Assembly: GCA_963969395.1 (NCBI GenBank)
Contig: OZ017800.1
Location: 9,952,479 to 10,016,478 of the forward strand
Direction: 5' to 3'
Length of the DNA stretch: 64,000 bases
Source: Pseudoscleropodium purum
Taxonomy: Eukaryota > Streptophyta > Bryopsida > Hypnales > Brachytheciaceae
Of the stretch, positions 1-9,343 are shown piece by piece. The stretch's first letter is position 1; every line of letters begins with the position of its first letter. A model generated the notes under the pieces. It was not told where the DNA came from, did no database searches, and saw nothing but the letters and a program-made list of their open reading frames with translations. The position numbers and the translations under genes are program-made.

Positions 1-2871
1 ACATTTTCTTCTAACTTCAAGCTCTATTACCTTGTTAAAATTCTCAAAAATTTTCCTATATATTCCAAATGTTTATCTCTAAATTTTTGATTTTTTGATT
101 TTAAATAAAAATTTCTTTATTGCACAAGAATTCATCAAAAAATGACTAATAATTATATTGCTAATCACTTAACCTTCTTACATTGCAAGGTGATTTAGAG
201 TAAGATAGACTCTATATTTGGTACTAGAATTTTTTATGAGTGTACCTATCAAGATTTTGAAGTCAATAGTGGGAAGATTGAGATTCATCAAGGATAAAAA
301 TTTACTCCAAGAGGGCCTAAAGTTTGTTGACCCTATTTTGTAGGAAAGAAAAGAAGTTTTTTTTTTCTTAATTCAACTGTTATAATCTTTCATCCTACAT
401 GGTCAAATGGCCTGAAATTTTTCCAATACATTGTCATAGTAGTCTATTACACTTTTGTATGGTTGAAGTTCAAAAAAAAGTTTTGATTTTCAAATTTTGG
501 CAATGCATTAAAAAGGGCAATTTTTCACAATTTCTCTTGAAAACACCCACGGTCCTTTAGAAGTTAATACTTAAGGAGAAGAAATGAGTGAAGAATAAGA
601 CATTGTTGAGCAAACTTAACATTTAGTTGCCAAGCTCTATATATCATTGCATGTTGTTTTTTAAAGTTTCTATTGGCATGAAACCACCTGAAAGATGACT
701 ATTGTGAGCCATAAAAAAACATTTTGGAGTTAAAGGATTCACTAGGAAGAAGAATGGAGGAATCAATTAAATGAAGAATTGCTTATATTGAAGTGTACAA
801 CATGGTCATTGGAAGAGAAATTGTGGGCCTAAAAGAAGATTGTATAGAAGTCGTGACTTTGTCGTATGAGATCTCTCTATTGGGGTATTTTAAAACAAAC
901 CAAGTTCCCACTCTAATGTGCCATTAGAGGTCCCATTAACGACTCCATTGAAGAGCCCTAAACTCTAAATTCCAATCAATGGATGAAACATAGCTAATTT
1001 TTCAATATATCATTCAACCTCTTATAGGCATCAAAATTTATTTATTTAAAAAAATGAAAAAATAAAAAATCTCTTAGTCCTTTACAAAGCCTTTTTTTTC
1101 CATTTTCCATTAAATATTTGGCATCAAATGCTAATCCTAACAACTAAATATGATATTATAGAAATTGGTACAATCCCATAATGAATGACTTGTTGCTTAC
1201 ATTTTTCAATATGTACTATAAATCCCAATGAATAGAGTCAACATTTCTAGCTATAATTAATTAGAATGGAGAAAAGTCATTTGGTAGGTATGTAAAATTA
1301 TAAATATTTTATTTTAATTTAAATATTTCATATAGAATCTTATTAATAAAAAAAATTTCATGTATTTTTAGAAATATTTTTTGTTGACTTGGCTTTTGGA
1401 TATGAGACACTACTAGTGAAAGCAATCAATTTTCTAGAATCAACAAATAAATATACACTCAAAAACCACTTGTTGAACAAAATATGTACAATACATACAT
1501 TTGAAATTTATTCTAATTCAACAAAACTCACTACATTTTGGGTGACAAAATAATGAGTCTTTTTAGAAATTATAAAATAAGGTATACTAAAATGACAATA
1601 GAAAATTTCAACTAAAAAAATGAAGAGAACTTACTTCCAAAATTAATTTTAGTAAGGCTCTAATAAATCAAGCACACATATTGAATTGAATAAAATGAGC
1701 AACTACAAGATGGATTCACATGGATGGATTCACATAGATGAATTCACATAGTACTATTGAATGCTTCTCCCAATAGCTTCAATTATTTAGGCTCTAAAAG
1801 CATCCACTAACACAAAGGTCTATATTGCACTCTTTGATGCATCATTTCTTTGATACAAACAAATAGTGTACATTTCAAAAATCAAAACCCTATAATGATG
1901 ACAACATTTGAACTTCAAAAATTCATCAGTACTTCCACAACATCCAAAAGTTTTAAGACAACTACCAATTCCATTTTCCTTTCAAAGAAAATTTACTGAA
2001 AAATATTTCAAGAAACCTAACTCCCATAGTTTGTAAAGGGTCACTTCAAGGACCTCCTACCTTAACCCTGAAACGCGACATTGTCCTCACTTAGTTTGTT
2101 GCCACTTTGTATGTAGATGTGTATGAAAATTTTTATTTTTATTTTTTTAGAGATGAAGCTACATGTTTTCTATACTTCATGAAAATTTTAAATTTTTTTG
2201 AGAATTTTTCTTTTTATGCAAATTTTTGAAGAAAAAGTGAAGAAAAAAATCATATCAAATAAAAATTATCTCAAAAAATCTGAAAATTTCACCATGTGTG
2301 TACATTACAATGAAAAACATCATGATGTAAATTCAATTTCCGTGTCATTATATAATTCTCATTTAATTCTCATTAAAAATACAGTTGAAGTTCAAACTAC
2401 AATAAAATATTCAATTTTACAAATTTTTCCAAAATTCAAATTGGAGTAGAAACTAGAGTAGAAGACCTTCATTTTATTAGTTGGACTTAAACTCAAAAAA
2501 AGTCATTTTCAAGGAGAAATTTCACATTTACTCAATTTCCCAAAATATACTGAAATGACAAATTTTGCCATCCGTTTTTTTTCATTACTTCTCAATTATA
2601 TGGAAATAAACATCAAATAGACCCAAAACTCCATTGGACACTCTTTGTAACTCAACATACAAGGTCATTAAAAAGAAGAATGGATGAAAAATCTACTGTT
2701 GAGATCTTCTTATGACCACCTGAAATCATCCAGAAGCCACGAAATGGTGACCTTCGTCTTATTATTACCAGTGTTAGCCATTTCTGTTGCCAAATCCTCT
2801 AGTTGATGTGTGAAATTGGAGTTAACAGTTTGAGGTGTGCAAATGTGCTATGGAGATGGTCCAATTGAATA
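1..2871. other. AT-rich intergenic region, no gene seen
   Basis: Very AT-rich DNA with poly-A and poly-T runs and stops in all frames. The only ORF over 80 codons, at 2198-2449 (+), is low-complexity Lys/Asn/Ile-rich and looks like chance. Near 552-566 the sequence resembles one end of the TTAA elements found elsewhere in the window (GGTCCTTTAGAAGTTAA), so part of this stretch is probably old element debris. A short direct repeat of about 13-17 bp, built on GATGGATTCACAT, occurs three times at about 1710-1752. Confidence 0.6.
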
Positions 2872-2894
2872 CTATGCTGCTCATCGATTATTAA
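2872..2894. repeat. Left 23-bp direct repeat flanking the copied BAG6 block
   Basis: The 23 bp here recur at 3780-3802 with one mismatch (the seventh base, T here and A there). Both copies contain GCTCATCGATTATTAA. Fourteen bases of filler rich in GTAAGTAAGTAG (2895-2908) separate this repeat from the copied block. The arrangement looks like a long target-site duplication or a templated-repair scar around an insertion. Confidence 0.85.
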
Positions 2895-2908
2895 GTAAGT
2901 AAGTAGCT

Positions 2909-3780
2909 CAAGCTCTAAGTAACTTCGACAAAATCAGATTGTTCCATCAACTTCCAACTTCGACTTCATTTTCACAGGAAGTGAGTTCAAAAATCCAAGG
3001 GTCAAGTGCAAGCGACAAATTTCAAGAAATTTGAAGAGAAAAATATGAGAAATTGATTGACCAAAGAAACATGTAAAATGAACCGTGGCATGTAACTTAC
3101 CCGGTTCAGATCAGGCATTTGCCCTTCACCATTATCTGGAAAATTTATGGTTCCCATTAAAAGGCTGTGTGAGACATGACCAGACCTGCTTCCTGGTGGA
3201 GGCAAACCTGTTTCTCCTTGACCACCTGCACAATCATCATGATTTTCGTCAGTTTTCATCAATAGAACACGATTAAAAATTCTGATCATTTCATACAATG
3301 CTTCCCACCAGTAATAAAGGATCAAGTCTGCAACCTACACAGAGTGTCAAGAACTTCGTACAAAAAACACCAAAGCAATGTGTGAACTAACCTTCACTGC
3401 TAACAGTGCTTGGTCCAACTCCGGAGGTTGACGGAGGTTGTCTAGCCACCAGATGCAACGTATGTCCATCCTCAACGTCTGAGAATTTGGCTCAGGAAAT
3501 CCCAAAACAAAGTTTAGTCTTCCATAATCAGTCCGAATTGATCGCTATTCAGATAATAGATACTATGGCGGAGTCCATCTCTATCCCCAACAGCCACACC
3601 CACAACCACAACCACAACCACAATTCCTAGTAATTCCATACAAACTGCAACTTGATCAACATTAATAAATCCATAGTAAATGAACAAGGATACTGAATTC
3701 TGACAACAAATGGTCATCCTTCAAGACCTTCCTCTGCAAATCAATCGCTGATTCTCCACCGGTACACCAACAACTGAAGC
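2909..3780 (-). pseudogene. Duplicated fragment of the BAG6-like gene (exons 2-partial, 3 and 4)
   Basis: These 872 bp match 16168-17040 inside the BAG6-like gene. The only difference I found is one missing T near 3730, which shifts the reading frame in the ubiquitin-like exon. The copy carries most of exon 2 (ending LLSEF), intron 2 with its CCACAA repeat, exon 3 (the VEDGHTLHLVARQPP segment), intron 3, exon 4 (the GQGETGLPPPGSRS segment) and part of intron 4. Introns are kept, so this is a DNA-level copy and not a retrogene. It has no start codon, no first exon and no downstream exons. It can therefore encode only fragments, although it would give transcripts homologous to the parent gene. 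Near identity implies a very recent event, or gene conversion. Confidence 0.93.
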
Positions 3781-3802
3781 TATGCAGCTCATCGATTATT
3801 AA
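3780..3802. repeat. Right 23-bp direct repeat flanking the copied BAG6 block
   Basis: This is the partner of the repeat at 2872-2894, with one mismatch in 23. Its first base is shared with the last base of the copied block. On the minus strand, the sequence running into it (about 3874 down to 3785) reads as an open frame containing VEILIIDELHS. Confidence 0.85.
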
Positions 3803-4807
3803 TATCTCAACAAGTATATTTTCGATGTAAACAGAAAGGACCATTAGCGACTTACGAGCCCAGACCATTGTCACAGGTATACTGGCCTCGGATTGAAAAG
3901 GTTTATGAAGTTGGACTCGTTTGAATTTCCGTAGGTTACAGTAACGTGGAGACCCTGTATTCAGATCAAGGAACTAGTTGCTTGTTCCGGATTTACATCT
4001 ATGAGGTCTGCTTGTCCTGTGCCTTAGATTAAAAATTGGTGATTTCTTGAGATCTGATTGTAATTACGGGGAGCAGATAAACGTGGTTAAGCAGAAGAAA
4101 TCAATCGGCGATGCAGCTCAGCAAGAACTTTTAGGATATATCAGTGAGATACGGAGTGTGTGTGATCAACCTTACCAATCAAAACCTTCACCAAACCATT
4201 GGCAGTCTTCTGATTATTTTAGTGCACGAACTGATTCGTGCCAGTCTACCGGGAGGACAATTGAGATGGCATCACCTACAATAACGTCTCCTAGCATCCG
4301 AAACCTCAGCACACCAAGCATCCTCGATACAGCAAATCCAACGGGACACCCAAAATAGCACCGTCCGAGATGATCACAATTGACTCCAACACAGGCATCA
4401 ACATAAAAAAACACGACGACCCTACAGAAAAGAGAAAGAAGAAACGAAAAATGACCGAAATAATGGCCAATTCCGTCCCAAAACGCCATAGACTCATGGC
4501 AAAAAACACAGAAAACCACGGGAGAAAAAAAAGAAAATGGAAAAAACAGAGCAAACGAGCTTAACGCACAAGCATCAACCCAGACCCTGTTTTGCAAAAA
4601 ATCAATTTTATTAACAAAGGTTCCAACTGCCGTTCCTAAAGTGACCATCGTCGTCTCAACTGCCGTTTGATCGTCTCAACTGCCGCTTCAAAATTGATGA
4701 CATTTCCATCTGTCGTCATGCCGATCAAGAAATCAGATTAGTAATCAGGTGAAACCAACGAAACAAGAAAACAAAGAAACCATTGAAACTAGAAATCAAT
4801 CTCACCT
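3803..4807. other. Moderate-GC stretch with uncertain coding debris
   Basis: Base composition here is less AT-rich than in the deserts. Several overlapping ORFs exist at 3662-3874 (-), 4047-4358 (+) and 4214-4648 (-), but none has a convincing family signature or splice pattern. The minus-strand frame at 3874-3785 contains ARKSLMVL followed by VEILIIDELHS. This vaguely recalls the DEIH/DELH Walker B region of Ski2-like helicases, and it is too short to assign. The region may hold fragments of a disrupted gene. Confidence 0.4.
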
Positions 4808-5176
4808 CTATTTCTTGCGAGATTTAAGAATGTTGATCTCTTGACTGACGATGTCGATGGAGCCCTGGAGTGCAATGCGTTGTGTCTCCAGACGCATCTC
4901 CACAACGGACAGTACCGAATCGAGTTTGACGTCTACAGCACCGAATTTTTCAGAAATCACCATTAAATTTGAATCCAATTTCATCTCAAGCGATTGAAGC
5001 TTAGAATCTAATTTCATGTCAAGCGATTGAAGCTGGGACTGCATCAGTCCGCTGATCGAGTTGAAGTGGAGCGTATTTAGATACTGATTCAGCCCAATCC
5101 CTCCCGAAACCACTGCCACGCCCCCCGAGCAAATCCCGGCAACGGATTTGAACAGGAACTTCCGTTCCTCCGACAT
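4808..5176 (-). CDS. Small membrane-segment plus coiled-coil protein, unknown family
   Basis: This is a single-exon ORF of 122 aa that I do not recognise. The sequence shows a basic N-terminus (MSEERKFLFKS), then a Gly-rich hydrophobic stretch at about residues 12-28 (VAGICSGGVAVVSGGIGL) that could span a membrane. After that comes an amphipathic region with repeats of the type LQSLDMKLDSKL / LQSLEMKLDSNL, which predicts a coiled coil to about residue 115, and a basic end (LKSRKK). A possible acceptor (GACATTAG) lies just upstream of the ATG, and a CAG/GTGAGG donor near 5469 would give a 5'-UTR intron, so this looks like a real transcription unit. It is divergent from the RNR1-like fragment, with a GC-rich region between them. 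The layout suits a membrane-anchored oligomer, but the function is unknown. Start choice rests on the ORF and the nearby acceptor. Confidence 0.6.
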   Translation of the reverse strand: MSEERKFLFKSVAGICSGGVAVVSGGIGLNQYLNTLHFNSISGLMQSQLQSLDMKLDSKLQSLEMKLDSNLMVISEKFGAVDVKLDSVLSVVEMRLETQRIALQGSIDIVSQEINILKSRKK

Positions 5177-5772
5177 TTTCTAATGTCATTCAACAAAAAA
5201 ATTTGTTAGAATTGTTAGAATTGCAATGAAACCAAAATTAAAATCATAGTTAGAATTAAAATCAAACCAAAATTAAACAAGTTAAACGAACCTCGTACGT
5301 CACGTACAACGACGAAGAAGCTGGGGCTCGCAAGAAGCTCATAAGACGCATCTTTGAAGAATCCAAGAACATAAAACCAAAGACTAGAAAGCACAATTCC
5401 CGGAAACTAGAGAACCTCCAAGAATATAAAACAAAAGAATAGAGAACACAATTCCTCTGGAGAACCTCACCTGCTGTTCTGTTGCTTGCCGTCTGTACTT
5501 GTACTGCGCCTCTGCACTTGTCGCCCCGCCCCCGCCAGCCGATTTCACCCCATCCCCGCCAAAAGAACGAAAGTGACGCGCAGCCCGCGCCCGCGCACAA
5601 GCCTGTCTAAGCCCCGCCCCCGCCATCCTCCAAGACAGGAGGCGGGCCGTGAGTGGCTGATGTAGACCCGCCCGTTTTAGGGTTTGCCTCTTCTTCTAGA
5701 GTTTTACCGTGGATCCGCTTCGCCACATTTCCGAGTCGAGGTTTTGCGACGCGCGTGAGGGTTTTGGAGAAT
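5177..5772. promoter_or_regulatory. Putative divergent promoter and 5'-UTR region
   Basis: GC content rises sharply at about 5500-5680 between the small minus-strand ORF and the plus-strand RNR1-like fragment. A minus-strand donor (CAG/GTGAGG, about 5469) and the acceptor near 5181 suggest a leader intron of about 285 bp for the small gene. On the plus strand a short open leader exon with ATG at 5773 ends at a GTGAGG donor near 5813. Shared promoter function is inferred from position and composition only. Confidence 0.4.
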
Positions 5773-6387
5773 AATGCGACGAAACGAGCGCCTGCGAGGG
5801 GTGTGCGGTTCAGGTGAGGTTCGAATTGTTACCGCGAGTCGGATTAGCTCGACGATTTCCTTGTGATTCGCTCGGTCCGTTTCTTTTGGGAAGGATTGGA
5901 GCTGCAAGTGTTGGCTGCGTGTCTGCGCTGCATATTGTACTCCTGCTGAATTAATACTGTGATGCATTGGTGTATTTCAATTACTGAGAAACGCACAAAT
6001 ATTTTTTTATGTCGCACTTTACGACTGGAATAAACTCTATTTTTAGCAGTACATGTCCCTCTTCTTAACAATTTCTTCAGAATTTAGTTCAAGCCATTTC
6101 AGGTTGAGAAACCTCTGGATGAGAAGTCTGGATTCTCTCTTCATTTGACGTGAATGAGGAATCCAGACCTAATTAGATGTTAACTAGCAAATCGTGAGAA
6201 GTTTTGACGTCCATTAGTTGATTTGTTCGCGAGTTCTGTCGATTCATGTTCTGTTTATGGAGTGAATCTGTTGATTAGTTCTATTATTTATCGTTAATTA
6301 GGTCTGTTACATGTTCCTATCAATTCACTCCATAGCTCCCTTTGGCAGTCTTTATTTCCGTCTTTCTATACTTCCTTGCTGATTAAA

Positions 6388-7617
6388 ATGTATTCATTTA
6401 CTTGTATAGAAATACCGCGTCTGTGGTTTCGAAAAGCGAGGCTTAGTAGGTCTGCCGCATCGACACTGAGTGATCTGTTTTTCGTACAGCGAGGAGACCA
6501 AGAGAGTTGTGCATCAATGATTTCGTCATGGATGTGCAACTTGGGATTAATGTCGATTGCATTGATTTACTTTGAATACAGGATAGCGCAAGCAGTGACT
6601 ACAAATGTGGCTTCAACTGATTTGAAACAATCGGAGGGAACGTTACGTAAAGGCGTTCTGTTAGAGTTCAGCAAAGAATTAGGGAAACATGTGCTTGCTG
6701 TGATTCAAAAGCCAGAAGGGAAGCGAAATTGGGTTGCTACCGATCAGGCAAGTTAGAGTTGCTCTTTGTAAGATTGTGATGGTTCCATCCCCTTGAAAGA
6801 GGTGATCGATATAGCCTAAGTTAAACATCTTGGGCGATTTGCCATTGTTGGTGAGAATATATACGGACCTACTTCAGGACTTTCTTTTTAGCTTTCATCA
6901 GGTCTATTCGTATTTGATGATTGCTGCTATAGGTAAACTTCTCTTTTAGCAGTCCTTCAATTTCAATATGGGCGGCGGAGGAAACTTTAGTAGGCTTCGG
7001 ACTTGATCATTTGTTGTAGAGCTTCTGTAACATTCCTTTCATCGCGTTGCAGTTTGGTAACGTACATTCTATAAGGCCGCAGCAGGTCACATTCATCGTC
7101 CCCGGCGTAGAAGATTTTAAAATTGCTGATATTGCGACTTTCATCAACGAAGCTAAGACCTTAGAGGTGTTTTTCTTTATCCAGATGGTGATGTCACGTG
7201 AAGACTTCAAATGCCTTGCTTGACGAAGTGCTACTACTTGTCTATTTGCAGCTCTTTATCATTCAGTTGACTTTGGCAAAGAATTCAGTACAATAAAATG
7301 CCTGTTTTTTAGTCACACGTACACTTGAATCATTTATCTTGGAGAACATCTCCTGCAAGATGGGGAACTCTACATCAGATAGGAATCCCTCTTAATTGAC
7401 CAACTTGTGAACATTCCAAGTGCGTCCTTGACAATCCTCTCGGGACCCATTCATTTAGCAGGCACTAATGTTTGCTAACGGTCACTGTCAGTCATATCGT
7501 TGCACTGATGGTTTTATACTGGACCAGGATTCTTCTCTTCTTGAGTTTGCTTGGGAGGAGCTGATCGAGGGTAAAAAGGATGTGAATGCAATGGAGCTTT
7601 TTAGAATTGTTTTTTAG
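6388..7617 (+). pseudogene. 5' fragment of a plastid RNR1-like ribonuclease II gene
   Basis: Three exons encode the N-terminal part of the RNR1 family (plastid/mitochondrial 3'-5' exoribonuclease of the RNase II type, which matures rRNA). Exon a runs from about 6388 to 6747 and contains RKGVLLEFSKEL and KRNWVATDQ after a Ser/Arg-rich, transit-peptide-like start. Exon b is 7053-7166 (HSIRPQQVTFIVPGVEDF). Exon c begins at 7528 (DSSLLEFAWEELIEG) and reads into a stop at about 7615. Phases agree. The intron after exon a uses a GC donor (CAG/GCAAGT). Homology then stops abruptly and AT-rich DNA follows: the cold-shock-like, catalytic RNB and S1 domains are all missing. No in-frame break lies inside the three exons, so truncation looks fairly recent. 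An upstream exon at 5773-5812 (MRRNERLRG) is possible, but its phase does not fit the obvious acceptors. Any product would lack catalysis. Confidence 0.75.
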
Positions 7618-7895
7618 CTATTCAATTTACCTTTTGGTTTTTGACATTGAAATCAATAAAAAAATTCTAACTTCTAAATTATTTATAGAATTGACATGAA
7701 ATAAAGCTTTATATGTAAATTAGGATGATTATATTATCTAGACTAAAAATCTCAAGAAAATATTTCAAATTATAAAATCCATATAGCTTGCCTAAGCTTT
7801 CAAGAAATTCAAAGTCAGATCTTTAGTTTTTTAGGAATTAATTCATTATATCTATTGAGACAAGTTTTTTTTAGCATATATTTTATAATTTTCTA

Positions 7896-8639
7896 TTAAC
7901 CTCTAAAGGACCAAGCTATGTTTTTTGGTATTATAGTGATTTTGGACAACTCACTACAAAAAAAGTTTTTATTTTTTGGCTTTGAAATTTTTCCATAATA
8001 TAAGGATCAAATTTTTCTTGAATGCATAAAAGATTTCATGACTTTGGAATATATGATTAAAAAATTATTCATTTGTATGATATGTAGTTTGTTTCTCAAC
8101 TTGAACTACTCAAGCACATAAAAAAAATCACTTTTATTATAAACAAAAAATTTGAAATTGATTTTATAGATTTATATCTACATTGAAACCTTTGAGTCAT
8201 TCCATTTTGATTAATAAGATGAAAGTTATGAGCTTTAGTTTGTGAATAGTTATGGAATCTTTACTCTACAATAAACTTTGAAGTCCTTTATTTAACTCAA
8301 TTTTGAATCTCAACCATTGGAATTGGCAGTTTTCAATTCTATAACTAAATTCTTAACAATTTTGTATTTTGACTCATTCTCTATTTCTTGACTTTTTATT
8401 TTTTATCCTATATGTTTTACAATTCCAAATGACTTGAAAATTTTCAAGCATATAGCCAACTTCCTTTGAAGAATTAATCCAAACAAGGACCATCATTTTT
8501 GACTTTTTTTCATACAAATGTGACGTTGTGAAGTGCAAATATCTGTTTTTTCTTTAAGGCCAAAAAAGGATCCATATCAACTCAAACGCTATTATCTTGC
8601 AATCTACATAGTGGAAATCCCTGGGCGTTCCAGGGTTAA
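7896..8639 (-). mobile_element. TTAA-flanked non-autonomous element, family A (partial)
   Basis: The left end reads TTAA-CCTCTAAAGGACC and the right end runs into GGGTTAA. The interior is related to the elements at 21332, 23098 and 25331: shared blocks include the Gly-poor AT segment near 'GGACAACTCACTAC' and the 'ATCTTGCAATCTACATAGT' segment near the right side. The right terminus is degraded. There is no coding capacity. It lies directly behind the truncation point of the RNR1-like fragment. Confidence 0.6.
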
Positions 8640-9343
8640 CAGTTTTCCATCCCTTCCTCCCCCTTTCAAGCTCATAGTTTAGGGTAGAGATGATAAAAGA
8701 TGCTCATACCTTATATAGTAGAAGAGCTAATCAATAAGCTACGTCGCAATGACAGCTTCAAAAACTTCAAAACAACGAGGCCAAAAACACTTAGCAAAGT
8801 AGTAGTCCCAGCTAATAGAGCAGGACTCCCTCTCCACCTCTCATGAAAGTGTGTTCATGCCTTGGTATGACAACTGCGGACAAATCTAAAGTTGAGAACC
8901 AGCAATTGAACACTATGAAACGTAATTTAGAAACAAAAATAGGGTGAATCGAAATGCAGTGCGCATAAAAGTGTGCAATATCTCCAATCCAGAAGGATCT
9001 CAATTTCGTGAACGTATTCCACTGCATAAGATTTCTAGAGGCCAGAAAATTCACTATACAGAATTCATCATCTTCACGCTTGCAAAGAAGTCTCCATCCT
9101 TACAGTCCTCCAGAAAATCTTTCGAACATTTCGACTAGATTAACATTTCGACTAGATTAACATTTCGAAGACCACGCCCTGCTTGAATACTCCACCTGCA
9201 AAGACTAACCCCAACGCCGTACCTCACATGTTTTTCGATAAATTACCGATTAAAATAATCTATCCCACACGTTCCTAAGAAAAAGGTCTTCACCCTAAAG
9301 GATGAAAATGCTCTTTTATCAAGAATGTTGCATACAATCAGAA
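8640..9343. other. 3' flank of the BAG6-like gene
   Basis: No convincing gene. The part nearest 9343 is probably the 3' UTR of the BAG6-like gene, which reads leftwards. A 17-bp unit (CATTTCGACTAGATTAA) occurs twice in tandem at 9127-9160, with a third partial copy to 9168. Confidence 0.5.

Noticed and set aside
3406..3630. ORF ending in a His/Asn repeat (HTHNHNHNHN), present in both BAG6 copies
   Set aside because: It lies in intron 2 and exon 3 antisense to the gene. The repeat is simply a CCACAA microsatellite.
5262..5626. ORFs of 112 and 80 aa upstream of the small minus-strand gene
   Set aside because: They overlap the likely leader intron and GC-rich promoter, have Arg/Ala-rich chance composition and show no signature.
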